Shown here one piece after another: positions 9,301 through 18,040 of a stretch of DNA of 64,000 nucleotides. This stretch comes from Anaerolineales bacterium (GTDB lineage Bacteria; Chloroflexota; Anaerolineae; Anaerolineales; UBA4823). The position numbers and the translations under genes were made by a program. Within the stretch, counting starts at the first letter, position 1, and the number at the start of each line of letters is the position of its first letter. The stretch lies in contig JAFGQI010000093.1 of the NCBI GenBank assembly GCA_016935755.1, forward strand, positions 29,005 to 93,004, written 5' to 3'. The notes under the pieces were generated by a model, which saw only the letters and a list, made by a program, of their open reading frames with translations, had not been told where the DNA came from and ran no database searches.

Positions 9301-11334
9301 GACGAAAAAGCAATTGAATATTTGCTCAAGGCCGGTGAAAAAGCCCGATTAGGCTACCATAACCCCGAGGCAATTGCTTACTTCCAGCAAGCCCTACACC
9401 GGTGGGGTGAAACGTACTCAGAAGATGGCTCAATTATCTCCGAGACTCACGCCTCTACCGCTGTCAGCAGCAGCCCCGCAGAGTGCCGCAGCCGCCTGTT
9501 TTGGAAGCTTGCCGCCCTGACCGGTTTGGGCCAGATTTACCACGGAATAGGGGATGAAATCCAGGCGGAGAAGTATTTACTGCAGGCGATTGCAATCGGG
9601 CAGGCGGTAGAGTTGGAGACGGCCGCTCTGGTACGCCTGTATTACTGGCTGGGAGAAGCCCTGCACTGGCAGCGCCGCTACACCGAACAAATCCATCTGG
9701 GCCAGGTGGGGCGTTCTTTGCTAAGCGAAGAAGAGGCCGAATCGTTGGAAGCTGCTTTGATGAACCAGATTATTGCCATCGGCTACCTGGGCCGCGGGGA
9801 ACAACCAGCTTTCCAGAAATACACCGAAACCACCGCTAGCTTCATTCAGCGGCTTCCATATTCGGAAGAACTGCGTCCGGCCTATATGCACATCGCCCTG
9901 AACCTGTACAACCAACGCGAGGTTGACCAGGCAAGCCAATGGCTGCGGGTTCTTCAACAGCTCGCCCAGGAGCATCATGATCTGCGCGCCCTGGCTGAAG
10001 TGTATGATTATCAGTGGGGCTACCAGTTCAGCAGCGGCGATCTGCGCCAGGGCATCGAAGACTGCCAACAAGTGCTGGGACTATATGAGCGAATTGGCGA
10101 TAATTTTCGTTCCTGGCGCTGCCAGCGCGATCTGGCCTGGGGCTGCCTGATGCTGGGCGACCTGGACGCGGCCAATCAACATGCGGAATTATCTAACCAG
10201 CTTGCTAATAAGATCAGCGGACCGGTCTTCCAGGCAGAAGCGTCACTGATTGCCGGGCTTGTTTGGATGTGCCAGGGAGAGCGGCCAAAAGCCAGGCAGG
10301 CTTTTGAAAAAGCTCAAACCCCATTACGAGCCGGCGATTGGTCCTGGACGGAATGGATCGCCAGCTACTGCCTGGGGCGTGTATACCTGGCAAGTGAAAA
10401 TTACCCAGAAGCCAAAGCCCAGTTTCAGCTTGCGCTGCACCACTACGTTCCGTTTCACGTCCCCCTGGGCTGGTGGTTCAACCGCTGGCCTGTTTTTGCC
10501 TGCCTGCTGAGCGGATTGGAGGAGGCATGTATCTGCCTGAAAGAGAGCGAAGATGGCGCATATTTTCAGAAACAATGCACCGAGCACAATGAACGTTCCA
10601 GGCACCTAGATAACCCCCTTGTGCCAGCTCAATGGCAGCTGCAGCAAGCCAGTGGATCTCTTGATCAAGGCAATCATGCACAACCTCCTACATTTGAGGA
10701 CAGCTTTTGCCACGGTCTGCAGCCGGGTTGGGAATGGATCGATCCTGCCGGGGATGGCTCTTACCAAATAGATCATCAGTTGGAGATCTGTGCAGCCAAT
10801 GGGCGTGATCTCTGGCACCTGAACCTGAGCGCGCCAAGACTATTGCGCCCGGCGGCGAGAGAGTTCAAGATACAAACCCTGTGCCTTCCCGCCAGTTTAT
10901 CAAGAACCCAGCTTGACCAGCCTGCGCCATCCCTTTCGATGGGTGGTCTTCTGCTCTGGCACGATGATCAAAACTTCCTGCGGCTGGTGCTTGGGCTGCG
11001 CGGGGAAAATGATCTGACTTTTGAGGGCTGTGTGGAAAATGGCAACATCCTGATCGGGCGCGGCTTGATACCTACAAATTGCAGCGAGGTTAAGGGCTTC
11101 CTGTTGCGCCTCGAAAGCAAATGCGACCTGGTATCGGCCTATTGTGCTCTGACGCCCGAGCCTGGCAGCAGCCAGCCAGACTGGTATCTGGTGGGACAGA
11201 TCGCCTTCCCAACCAGAGGGAATTTGATGGCCGGCCTGCACGCCGCCGGCTGGATAGATCGTACCATCCATCACGGCGCCTATCCGGCTGGAGCCAGGAT
11301 GCGGTTTAAGCACTTCAAACTGTGGAATAAATAA
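6400..11334 (+). CDS. SARP/BTAD regulator with degenerate cyclase domain, AAA ATPase, TPRs and lectin-like tail
   Basis: 1644 residues. Residues 1-95 are a winged-helix domain of the SARP type (LFLLGPPRIEREGQ, then RKATALFAYLAV). Residues about 100-260 are the BTAD helical domain. Residues about 313-480 resemble a class III nucleotide cyclase (GVSTGQVYFS, LVGPTLNLAARLQ), but both metal-binding aspartates appear lost (FVGLSN and GQGFFISFG where FxDxS and GDGxxxxFG are usual), so it is unlikely to make cyclic nucleotides. A signal-transduction ATPase follows, with Walker A GEAGIGKSRL (about 553) and Walker B LVLVFEDLHWAD (about 695). TPR-like helices span about 960-1400. The last 200 residues look like a concanavalin-type beta-sandwich (GGLLLWHDDQNFLRLVLG), possibly a sugar sensor. 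There is no clear ribosome site; TAGAAT at 6381-6386 suggests a very short leader. Confidence 0.85.
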   Translation: MHALFLLGPPRIEREGQTLDLTRRKATALFAYLAVTGKSQRRETLAALFWPEADSFHSRSALRRVISDINQALGEGWANPGEISLSANLNLWIDVNEFRERAAARLAHEHPPEQACPLCLPQLVEAARLYRDHFMAGFSLPDSPAFDEWQFYESEGLQRELAGVLHALISFYLNPPAGSNPSYQAALPYARRWASLDPLNEIPQGYLMQLYARSGQSSAALRQYRQYARLLEKEIGAQPDPSLAVLYDQIRRGVWAPRPLYQTSTQTGIRPSTAATDWQIVDHQASPALENSIQPAVGNDSSQADSLQVEDEIRLITTLFVGLSNQASQIWQANPSQMAEAARRLVRLARPVAARYEGHADHFIGQGFFISFGVLQSHEDDAERALRAALEIKNAARIAGLGVSLGVSTGQVYFSHRRDDLVQPEESELPGMLVGPTLNLAARLQNLASIYQILVSPVTYNLTRGAFEFAELYPETLSPSGNANHLDNLEVLSLRTAIGKDAQTIYQLLGSLDIPEKARGIEGLSARLIGREDEMSKLREALTLVLNGRGLMISLVGEAGIGKSRLIAELKQNAISMWEQGTLMLWLESRCQEWRMSTSYWPFIDLFSDLLYFFSSEGLDRAGSLAALLEDMEERGDLDSQRVEDMGALLGNLLSIRFGNSWDERLKNASPEQVRHQTCQAIYDFLTALARQQPLVLVFEDLHWADDPSIDLLSMLMEALAEHPIMLLCLYRSQRGHKGERLENIAEQKISEFYEEIRLRELHPDQSLRLARALLGEAPCPPEVNEMILKRSWGNPFFVEEALRALIDQGILHRKNGQWEINAHTEALSIPESVQSVIQGRVDRLDGDLKITLRSASVIGRNFSTRILSQIVPPELDLERALWALEEAALIYRLRVLPEVEYTFKHILTRDAVYQTIALRQRADLHLRVATAIENRYQLNEPEPSLLMDETREVIEQLAFHYQRSPLDEKAIEYLLKAGEKARLGYHNPEAIAYFQQALHRWGETYSEDGSIISETHASTAVSSSPAECRSRLFWKLAALTGLGQIYHGIGDEIQAEKYLLQAIAIGQAVELETAALVRLYYWLGEALHWQRRYTEQIHLGQVGRSLLSEEEAESLEAALMNQIIAIGYLGRGEQPAFQKYTETTASFIQRLPYSEELRPAYMHIALNLYNQREVDQASQWLRVLQQLAQEHHDLRALAEVYDYQWGYQFSSGDLRQGIEDCQQVLGLYERIGDNFRSWRCQRDLAWGCLMLGDLDAANQHAELSNQLANKISGPVFQAEASLIAGLVWMCQGERPKARQAFEKAQTPLRAGDWSWTEWIASYCLGRVYLASENYPEAKAQFQLALHHYVPFHVPLGWWFNRWPVFACLLSGLEEACICLKESEDGAYFQKQCTEHNERSRHLDNPLVPAQWQLQQASGSLDQGNHAQPPTFEDSFCHGLQPGWEWIDPAGDGSYQIDHQLEICAANGRDLWHLNLSAPRLLRPAAREFKIQTLCLPASLSRTQLDQPAPSLSMGGLLLWHDDQNFLRLVLGLRGENDLTFEGCVENGNILIGRGLIPTNCSEVKGFLLRLESKCDLVSAYCALTPEPGSSQPDWYLVGQIAFPTRGNLMAGLHAAGWIDRTIHHGAYPAGARMRFKHFKLWNK

Positions 11335-11368
11335 AACCTCCAGGGATCAGCCAAACCCTGGAGGTTTT
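11333..11368. terminator. Bidirectional Rho-independent terminator
   Basis: A perfect 13-pair stem (AAAACCTCCAGGG at 11333-11345, CCCTGGAGGTTTT at 11356-11368) has A-rich and T-rich flanks on both sides. It sits between the convergent regulator (ending 11334) and LysM gene (ending 11386) and can serve both. Confidence 0.9.
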
Positions 11369-11385
11369 ATTGTGATCAGGATTTA

Positions 11386-12036
11386 CTAACGAGCGTTCTT
11401 GGTGCAGTTGAGCACCGTCGGGATTATATTGAAGAACGGGTTCTCATAATCAACGCAGGACAACGCATCCGTCCAGGCATTCTTCAGGCACAATCGCATA
11501 AAGCGCGCCTCTGGAACGACAGCCGGGACACGCAGCCAATTTTCATAGAAGCCGGTCTTGTTGGTGCGAAATCGACCAATACGGTAATCTATGAATTGAT
11601 CTGGATACGCCGCTACGTTGACATAGTAGACAATGTACTTGGGGAAGTTTTCCACCTTGATATAAACAGAATTGATCCCCGCGGCAACGGTTAGGACTGG
11701 TTGGGTGGTTTTTGTTCCAGTAGTCGTATCGGTGGTAGTCGAGGTTGGACCAGCAGGTTTATTTCCTCCAGGTATGCACAACACCATGCCCACCGTCAGG
11801 ACATACGGTTCTTTCAGGTCATTTCTTTCAGCAATTAAGCGCCAGTCATAGTTATACATCTGGCCGATGCCGATCAGCGATTCCCCAGACTGCACCTTAT
11901 GCTTGAATTTGCATGGTTCGGCAGCTACTACAACTCGCTGGGGTACCAGGGCGACGAGCACGGCCATTACCAATAGAATGCTGACCACCCTGTACAGCAA
12001 GCGGCTGATTTGGTTCCTATCGATCAGTTGCTTCAT
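11386..12036 (-). CDS. LysM-domain exported or membrane-anchored protein
   Basis: 216 residues. A hydrophobic segment at residues 13-36 (LLYRVVSILLVMAVLVALV) is a signal peptide or anchor. The LysM domain (about residues 43-90) reads KHKVQSGESLIGIGQMY and ends PYVLTVGMVLCIPG. LysM binds peptidoglycan or chitin-like glycans. A threonine-rich linker (TSTTTDTTTGTKTTQP) leads to a C-terminal domain of about 100 residues. This last domain is a beta-rich module that I have no name for. ATG 12036 has AAGGAG upstream. The gene probably acts at the cell wall; its partner is unknown. Confidence 0.8.
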   Translation of the reverse strand: MKQLIDRNQISRLLYRVVSILLVMAVLVALVPQRVVVAAEPCKFKHKVQSGESLIGIGQMYNYDWRLIAERNDLKEPYVLTVGMVLCIPGGNKPAGPTSTTTDTTTGTKTTQPVLTVAAGINSVYIKVENFPKYIVYYVNVAAYPDQFIDYRIGRFRTNKTGFYENWLRVPAVVPEARFMRLCLKNAWTDALSCVDYENPFFNIIPTVLNCTKNAR

Positions 12037-12127
12037 TTGCTAAACTCCTTGTTTTGTTTTCTCCGGGCAGCCCATTCCTGGTGATCAACTAACAACCAGC
12101 AATGAGAGGTCTGGTTTGAACGGGTTA

Positions 12128-12136
12128 AGTATAGCA
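12128..12136 (-). promoter_or_regulatory. Extended -10 promoter of the LysM gene
   Basis: The minus strand reads TGCTATACT, an extended -10 (TG-N-TATACT) at 12136-12128. No good -35 is seen. It lies about 90 bases upstream of the LysM start. The divergent phosphatase gene may use a -10-like TACAAT at 12182-12187, which also lacks a clear -35. Confidence 0.4.
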
Positions 12137-12220
12137 CTTTTTTTCTCAATTTTCCTTAAAGAAACGTGCGGGAGCCTGGGTTACAATATATCCTGACAAA
12201 CCTCCACTGGAAAAGAGACC

Positions 12221-13012
12221 ATGCAATTTTATTTTATCCGCCACGCACAATCGCAAAATAATTTACTATATGATCTAACCGGGAGCGGAACAGGGCGCAG
12301 CCAGGACCCTGAGCTGACCGATACAGGCAGCCAACAGGCTCAGTACCTGGCTGATTTCATCCGGGACGCCGGACCTGGCGCCCCCGCCGATATATCCGAC
12401 CCCCAAAACACCATGGGCTTTGGTCTGACGCACCTGTACACCAGCCTGATGATCCGCTCAGTTTCCACCGGCATCATCATTGCCCAGGAGACAGGGTTGC
12501 CCCTCCTGGGCTGGAGGGACCTGCATGAAGGTGGGGGGGTTTACCTGCATGATGAGGAGACTGGCGAACCGGTCGGGCTGCCCGGGAATAACCGCACCTA
12601 TTTCAACACATATTATCCAACCCTGGTTTTAGAAGATGATATCGATGAATTGGGCTGGTGGAACCGGCCTTTCGAGACTCGTCCAGAGCGGCGAGAACGC
12701 GCCCGCCGGGTCATCCGACAGCTGCTCGCCCAACACGGCAGCACAAATCACCGCGTGGCGGTTATCAGCCACGGCGGATTTTTCAACCACCTGATGGCTG
12801 TCTTGGTCGGTTTATCCGAGCGGGCTGATCTGTCACCCTCCCTGGCTTCTACCCAGGCGCTGGCGGCAGAAAATGTGATTCTGAGCGCCGAACGGGAGGT
12901 CTGGTTCACCATGAACAACACAGCCATCGCGCGCATCGATATTACGCCTGAAGAGAACCGCCTGATCTATTTGAACCGGCTGGATTTTCTACCCCCGGAA
13001 CTAATCACCTGA
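12221..13012 (+). CDS. Histidine phosphatase superfamily protein (phosphoglycerate mutase fold)
   Basis: 263 residues. The N-terminus FYFIRHAQSQNN carries the RHG-type active-site motif with the phospho-accepting histidine at residue 8, and VISHGGFFNHL near residue 187 carries the second catalytic histidine. The region around HLYTSLMIRSVSTGIIIAQ matches the conserved arginine/threonine stretch of the family. At 263 residues it is longer than many small members because of an insertion around 95-150 (EETGEPVGLPGNN). The substrate cannot be told from sequence; members act on sugar phosphates, nucleotides or proteins. It ends nine bases before the end of the convergent adenosine deaminase gene. 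Confidence 0.85.
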   Translation: MQFYFIRHAQSQNNLLYDLTGSGTGRSQDPELTDTGSQQAQYLADFIRDAGPGAPADISDPQNTMGFGLTHLYTSLMIRSVSTGIIIAQETGLPLLGWRDLHEGGGVYLHDEETGEPVGLPGNNRTYFNTYYPTLVLEDDIDELGWWNRPFETRPERRERARRVIRQLLAQHGSTNHRVAVISHGGFFNHLMAVLVGLSERADLSPSLASTQALAAENVILSAEREVWFTMNNTAIARIDITPEENRLIYLNRLDFLPPELIT

Positions 13013-13021
13013 CCCGTGAAG

Positions 13022-14047
13022 CTAGGTCTGAGGGATTTTATCAGAAAGCAATTTCTGTTTCAGCTCCTGAGAGAGAAAAGCCACTTCGAGAGCATTTCGC
13101 TGCGCCTGGCGGATCTGCTGGGGCGATAAACCCGCGGCTGGCGCCGCGATGCGATATTCATAAGCCAGATCAATACCGCTGATACCAGGGTCGTCGGTGT
13201 TAATCGTTGCCAGCAGACCATGCTCAAGGAAGCTGCGCAGGGGATGGCTTGGGTAGTCGGCGACTGTGCTGGTCTGCACGTTGCTGGTCAGATTGCATTC
13301 AATGCCGACGCGGTGTTCAACCATGTGGGTCATCAGGGCAGGATCATGCAGCGCGGCCACGGCATGTCCGATCCGGCTGGCGCCTAATTCACGAAGCGCC
13401 TGCCAGATGCTGCTGGCCCCGGCGCTTTCGCCCGCATGCACAGTGACCTGCCAGCCAGCCTGACGAGCGCGGCGAAAATGCTGCACAAATAATTCTCCAG
13501 GAAAATGCGCCTCATCTCCGGCCAGATCGAGAGCCACCAGCTGCTCTTTCTGCGAGAGCAGCGCCTGCAGTTCTTTCCAGGCCGCCTCTGGGCCATAAGT
13601 CCGGCTGATGATTCCGATCAAACCGGCAGGCATGGAAAAATCACGACTGCCAGCTTGCACGCCGTTACACACCGCTTCGGTCACACCGACAGGATCCAGA
13701 GAGTGCGCTTCAGCCATGAATACCGGGCTGAAACGCAGCTCGACGTAATCTAACCCTTGCAGGTGGGCATCTTCGACATTCTCGTATGCTACCCGGCGGC
13801 AGGCGTCATAATCCACCAATACCTGGGTCATCCAGTGAAATTTGCTGATAAACGCCATCACGCCAGGTTGGGGTTCAGTAACCTGAACATGAGGCCGTAA
13901 ACCTTCCACATCCCAGGCTGGCAGCGGCAGATGGTGAATTTGACCCAGGTCAAGGATCGTCTCCAGGCGCAGACTGCCGTCAAGGTGGCGGTGAAGATCA
14001 ATCAAAGGCAGATGGGGATCAGGGAATACCATAGATGCATCCTTCAT
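13022..14047 (-). CDS. add: Adenosine deaminase family protein
   Basis: About 341 residues. The metal and active-site motifs of the adenosine/AMP deaminase family are present: LIDLHRHLDG near the N-terminus, VTVHAGES in the middle, SRIGHAVAA, and NTDDPGIS near the C-terminus. It should convert adenosine (or a related purine such as adenine) to the deaminated base, feeding purine salvage. The longest frame starts at ATG 14062, but a -10-like TACAAT (14059-14054) lies right behind it. ATG 14047 is six bases after that element, so a leaderless start there is likely. ATG 14032, with AAGGA upstream, is a third possibility. The gene is convergent with the phosphatase gene. Confidence 0.85.
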   Translation of the reverse strand: MKDASMVFPDPHLPLIDLHRHLDGSLRLETILDLGQIHHLPLPAWDVEGLRPHVQVTEPQPGVMAFISKFHWMTQVLVDYDACRRVAYENVEDAHLQGLDYVELRFSPVFMAEAHSLDPVGVTEAVCNGVQAGSRDFSMPAGLIGIISRTYGPEAAWKELQALLSQKEQLVALDLAGDEAHFPGELFVQHFRRARQAGWQVTVHAGESAGASSIWQALRELGASRIGHAVAALHDPALMTHMVEHRVGIECNLTSNVQTSTVADYPSHPLRSFLEHGLLATINTDDPGISGIDLAYEYRIAAPAAGLSPQQIRQAQRNALEVAFLSQELKQKLLSDKIPQT

Positions 14048-14096
14048 GGGAAGATTGTACATGATTTCAGCCTGAATCGTAAAGCCATTTAACTAA

Positions 14097-14125
14097 TTGA
14101 CACCAGCACCTGCCCCAGGTATACT
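14097..14125 (+). promoter_or_regulatory. Perfect -35 promoter giving a leaderless CDF mRNA
   Basis: TTGACA (14097-14102), 17-base spacer, TATACT (14120-14125). The start codon at 14134 follows after only eight bases, so transcription should begin at or within two bases of the ATG and no Shine-Dalgarno site can exist. Confidence 0.85.
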
Positions 14126-14133
14126 GGCACACT

Positions 14134-15105
14134 ATGCACCACAAGCATCAAAACACACCTCCCCACAGCCACCTGAATGATCTTAACAGACAGGCTTCGG
14201 CGCGTTTGGCATTATCCTTGGGTTTGACCCTGGCATTCTTGGTGGTTGAATTTATCGCCGGTCTGTGGGCCAACAGCCTGGCGCTTCTAACGGACGCGGT
14301 TCACAACCTGACCGATGTACTGGCGCTGGGATTGAGCTGGTACGCCATGCGCCTGACACTGCAGCCGCCCAATGCAAATAAAACCTTCGGCTACCATCGC
14401 GCCGGCATCCTGGCGGCTTTTATCAACTCATCCACCCTGGTGGTGATCTCATTGGGCATTTTTTACGAGGCTTATCAGCGGCTGACCAGTCCGCCAGAGG
14501 TAAAATCTGGGATATTGATTGGCGTTGGGCTGCTTGCTTTTTTTGTCAACCTGGGCACTGCCTGGCTGGTGAAACAAGGCAGCGAACACGATCTCAATAT
14601 GCGCAGCGCCTTCATCCATCTGATGGGAGATGTGTTCTCCACGATCGGCGCAGTGATCGCCGGGGTCATCATCTGGTTTACCGGATGGAACTGGCTCGAC
14701 CCACTGGTGAGCGCCTTGATTGGTGTTTTGATTTTATGGAACGCCTGGATTATCCTGCGCGAAACCGCCGATATCTTGCTCGAAGGCGCTCCACTGGATG
14801 TTGATATGGCACATATGGTCAAAGATATCCTGCAGGTACCCCGTGTGCTGGGAATGCACGATCTGCATGTTTGGAGCATCACCCGCAGCCTGCGCGCCTT
14901 GTCGGCGCACATCTTGACAGATGATCTATCCATGCGTCAGGGGGTCGAAATCCAACGGCAGATCAACGAACTGCTTCATCATAAATACCACATCGATCAC
15001 GCCACGCTGCAGCTGGAATGCGAAGGATGCGAACCTGACGGATTATTTTGTGATTTGAACGGGAAAAGCGAATCAAAAGAAGCGCAAAACGTGTTGGATG
15101 ATTAA
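14134..15105 (+). CDS. Cation diffusion facilitator metal exporter
   Basis: 323 residues with six predicted membrane helices. Typical CDF features are present: a histidine-rich N-terminus (MHHKHQNTPPHSH), the helix II metal site LLTDAVHNLTDV (HxxxD), the helix V site HLMGDVFSTIG (HxxxD), and a C-terminal cytoplasmic domain with HDLHVWSITR. The HD...HD pattern fits the zinc (CzcD/ZitB-like) branch, which exchanges Zn2+ for protons and removes excess zinc or cobalt from the cytoplasm. The start is set by the promoter: the -10 lies eight bases before the ATG. Its stop overlaps that of the convergent YihY gene in the shared sequence TTAA. Confidence 0.92.
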   Translation: MHHKHQNTPPHSHLNDLNRQASARLALSLGLTLAFLVVEFIAGLWANSLALLTDAVHNLTDVLALGLSWYAMRLTLQPPNANKTFGYHRAGILAAFINSSTLVVISLGIFYEAYQRLTSPPEVKSGILIGVGLLAFFVNLGTAWLVKQGSEHDLNMRSAFIHLMGDVFSTIGAVIAGVIIWFTGWNWLDPLVSALIGVLILWNAWIILRETADILLEGAPLDVDMAHMVKDILQVPRVLGMHDLHVWSITRSLRALSAHILTDDLSMRQGVEIQRQINELLHHKYHIDHATLQLECEGCEPDGLFCDLNGKSESKEAQNVLDD

Positions 15106-16010
15106 GCCTGAGGCATAGGGCGTTCATCCTTGAAGCGCATACTTGAATCAGGGGTGATCCCCGCGCCATACCGTTGGGCATAAAGCTGGGTCAGCTTAGC
15201 GCCATACAGCACAATCGAGGCGGAATAATAGACCCAGATCAGGAAGACAATCGCTGATCCTGCCGCACCATAAAATGAAGCCAGACCGCTGCGCCCCAAA
15301 TATAAACCGATGATAAAGTTCCCTAACCAGAAAAGGAATGTGGTGATAATCGCTCCCAGCCAGGTATCTCTCCAACGAATACCAGCCTGAGGTAAATATT
15401 TATACGCTGCGGCAAAGATTAGAATAAGCAAAACAGGCGATAGTAAAAGTTGGAGCAATGAGTAAGAGCGTACCAGGCTCAAGGATTGTCCAGGGGTTAA
15501 CCGATTTGATAGAGCCGCCAGCACAGCATATAAGAGCAGGTTGAATATCAGGAAGAATACAACCACAAAAACGTAGACGCCTGACAAGAGGCGGGATTCG
15601 ATGATGTAGAGCAGACTGCGATGAAACGGCAAGGTTTTGGGTACCAATCCCCACATTACATTAAACGAAGCGCGCAGCCGGAAGAACAACGCTGATGCGC
15701 CATATAGTAAAAGAATAATGCCGACTCCTGTAGCAATGCGGTTGCTGGTGGAGTTATGATGATTACGGATGATTTCCAGGACAAACCTGGCTGCTTCGGC
15801 CCCCATATTATGCGACACAAAATATAGGATCTGAGCCTCCACTGTCGTCTGGCTGAACAGTTGGGAGGCGATGACAACAGAGATGATCAACATTGGAGCG
15901 ATAGAAAATAAAGCGAAATACGCCAGCGCCGCGGCATGCACTGGCGCATCCCCGAGGCTCCACCCTATCCCTGCATCACGGATTAAAGTCAGAAGAGAGC
16001 GCAGTTTCAT
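15102..16010 (-). CDS. YihY/UPF0761 family membrane protein
   Basis: 302 residues from ATG 16010. The longer frame starts at ATG 16025, which lies inside a TATAAT element (16029-16024), so that start is rejected. The protein has six predicted membrane segments and the family motifs HAAALAYFALFSIAPM near the N-terminus, LRASFNVMWG in the middle and AAGSAIVFLIWVYYSA near the C-terminus. The family was once called ribonuclease BN by error; its role is unknown, with proposals including transport or envelope functions. The -10 lies only 13 bases from the start codon, so the leader is very short and no ribosome site is seen. Confidence 0.85.
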   Translation of the reverse strand: MKLRSLLTLIRDAGIGWSLGDAPVHAAALAYFALFSIAPMLIISVVIASQLFSQTTVEAQILYFVSHNMGAEAARFVLEIIRNHHNSTSNRIATGVGIILLLYGASALFFRLRASFNVMWGLVPKTLPFHRSLLYIIESRLLSGVYVFVVVFFLIFNLLLYAVLAALSNRLTPGQSLSLVRSYSLLQLLLSPVLLILIFAAAYKYLPQAGIRWRDTWLGAIITTFLFWLGNFIIGLYLGRSGLASFYGAAGSAIVFLIWVYYSASIVLYGAKLTQLYAQRYGAGITPDSSMRFKDERPMPQA

Positions 16011-16117
16011 GATACCAGGCAACATTATACTGGCAAATCACGAAATATGCTCATTGAGCGTGCCAATCTTATGACTTAGAACTGCGCTGCGAATAAATCA
16101 CAGCACAGAATTGATCG

Positions 16118-16939
16118 TTAGAACTCAGTTTTTTCAAAACGCCACAAAGCTACCGCCACAAAGATCACAATGCAGACCAGCGCAAACCAGACTGGACCGG
16201 GTGAAAATGGGGTCGCCACCAATATGCCTGGGGCTACCGCTTGCGGCGCCGGGTCGCCCAGGGAGATCGCCAGAGACCAAGGCAACACATTTGCCAGGAA
16301 AGGCGCCGCGCTGAGTATATACTGCTGCCCAAAGGCAAACGCCATCGGGATAGCAATCACTGCAGCGCGGTTGTTGAAAACAGCGCCCAACATTAAGGAC
16401 AAGGTCAGGTAAAAGAGCTGGTTCAAACCCAGGACGGACAGGCCTCCCAGCAGGCGCAGAGGTGAAATCCACACTCCGGTGGCCACCGAAATATGAATAT
16501 ATGCTACCAGACCCGGGATTAACACCATCGTCAGAAGCACGCCAATGGAATTGGGAATGAATTTGGAAATCACGAAAGCCTTGCGATCGACTGGTTTGGA
16601 CAGGATCCAGGCCGCAGTGCCAGTTTCTTTCTCACCCACCAGCACATCCTGCATGATGATGATGGTCGCTATCTGGGGGAACAAGCCTCCAAAAACACAA
16701 TAAAGCGTGTAGGCTTCATCATATGGCATTTGCCCCCGCCAAACCATCCCCGCTAAGATAAAATTAAAGATAGCCGTCCAGATGACTGCCATCCACAGCC
16801 ACATGTTCGTGCCAAACCAGCGCCTGAATTCGGAGCGGTGCAGGTTGCCTAGGCCGCGCTGCCAGCCTTTCTCCTGGACGAGTTGGAAGGCGCTATTCCC
16901 GACAGGTTGCGTTATATGGGGGACTGTCTGTTGGCTCAT
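16118..16939 (-). CDS. ABC-2 type transporter permease
   Basis: 273 residues with about six membrane helices. An N-terminal cytoplasmic stretch (GWQRGLGNLHRSEFRRWFG) is followed by LWMAVIWTAIFNFILAG. The sequence LVGEKETGTAAWILSKPVDR between helices is characteristic of ABC-2 permeases. Its start codon overlaps the stop codon of the ATPase gene (ATGA at 16939-16936), so the two are translationally coupled and form one exporter. The substrate cannot be inferred; such two-gene systems export drugs, lipids or peptides. Confidence 0.85.
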   Translation of the reverse strand: MSQQTVPHITQPVGNSAFQLVQEKGWQRGLGNLHRSEFRRWFGTNMWLWMAVIWTAIFNFILAGMVWRGQMPYDEAYTLYCVFGGLFPQIATIIIMQDVLVGEKETGTAAWILSKPVDRKAFVISKFIPNSIGVLLTMVLIPGLVAYIHISVATGVWISPLRLLGGLSVLGLNQLFYLTLSLMLGAVFNNRAAVIAIPMAFAFGQQYILSAAPFLANVLPWSLAISLGDPAPQAVAPGILVATPFSPGPVWFALVCIVIFVAVALWRFEKTEF

Positions 16940-17922
16940 TTGCTCTTTCCTCCAGCGGCCTTGTCATTTGAGGATTTCTCCCCTTCAACGATACCTACAA
17001 ATATTTCTTCAAGATCATAGGCTTTGTGACGGAACTCTGTGACCATCAGGTTTTCATCAGAAAGCAGCAAGCGCAGGATCTGGCTCTCAGCGGCAGCTTC
17101 ATCGCTCACGCTCAGTGTCCAGATCGTTTCATCTAAATGGGAACGTGCCTTGATTTCTTTCACCCAGACTTGATTAACAACCCGGCCATGAGCGCGTTCT
17201 GCATCCCCCTTGAAGGATATTGTATAGGTGATGCCCCCGCTGCCGGCAAGCAGTTCTTCGATTTGCCCATATGCCACCAGCTCGCCATGGTTCAGGATTG
17301 CAACCGTATCGCTGACCCGCTGGACATCATCTAGGATATGCGTCGAATAGAAGATGGTGGTGTGTTTTCTCAATCGCTCCATCACTTCGAGAACATCGCG
17401 GCGGCCCAATGGATCTAATGATGCGGCGGGTTCGTCCAGGATCAGCAAATCAGGATAATTCACCTGCGCCTGTGCAATGCCCAAACGCTGGCGCTCGCCG
17501 CCCGAAAATCCCTTGATCGGGCGATCCGCTTTATCCTCCAGACCGACCAGATCCAGCATCTCAGCCACACGTTCCTGGATAGCTGAATCTGGGCCTTTGA
17601 AGAAAAATCGTGCCGTAAAGTCCAACGTCTGGCGGGCGGTCATGTATTCATAGTAATGAGGCTCTTGAGGCAGGTAGCCGATCCGGCTGCGAATTTCAAC
17701 ACTATTGCGAATAATATCCAGCCCGAAAACCGTCGCGCTGCCGGCTGTGGGGCTGATCAACCCCAATAAGAGCTTGATGGTGGTGGTTTTGCCGGCTCCG
17801 TTGGGGCCAAGAAAACCAAATATCGAATTTTTACTGACGGTTAAGTCGAGGGGCTTGAGCGCCTGGACTGCACCAAAAGTCTTGCCCAGGCCGGATGTCT
17901 GGATGACAACAGTTTCGAGCAT
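16936..17922 (-). CDS. ABC transporter ATP-binding protein
   Basis: 328 residues from ATG 17922; the longer frame uses a TTG (17934) that lies in the ribosome site TTGGAGG. Walker A GPNGAGKTTTIKLL (about residue 38), Q-loop in GYLPQEPHYYEY, signature FSGGERQRLGIAQ (about 140), Walker B LLILDEPAASLDP and switch histidine in FYSTHILDDVQ are all intact. The C-terminal 100 residues form the extra domain common in ABC-2 (CcmA/NatA-like) ATPases. It powers the permease encoded just downstream. Its own promoter was not identified with confidence. Confidence 0.92.
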   Translation of the reverse strand: MLETVVIQTSGLGKTFGAVQALKPLDLTVSKNSIFGFLGPNGAGKTTTIKLLLGLISPTAGSATVFGLDIIRNSVEIRSRIGYLPQEPHYYEYMTARQTLDFTARFFFKGPDSAIQERVAEMLDLVGLEDKADRPIKGFSGGERQRLGIAQAQVNYPDLLILDEPAASLDPLGRRDVLEVMERLRKHTTIFYSTHILDDVQRVSDTVAILNHGELVAYGQIEELLAGSGGITYTISFKGDAERAHGRVVNQVWVKEIKARSHLDETIWTLSVSDEAAAESQILRLLLSDENLMVTEFRHKAYDLEEIFVGIVEGEKSSNDKAAGGKSK

Positions 17923-18040
17923 GTTTTCCTCCAAGACGAAAAATGAATTCAGAAGTAAAAACCAGACGAGAATTCTATCATATTTCCCCTGCAGCCATGC
18001 AGATTTCTATCCCGGGGAGTATCCTGACATCGAAATAAAC

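Noticed and set aside
15102..15105. Overlap of two convergent genes as a possible frameshift
   Set aside because: The two stop codons simply share the palindrome TTAA; both proteins have normal ends.
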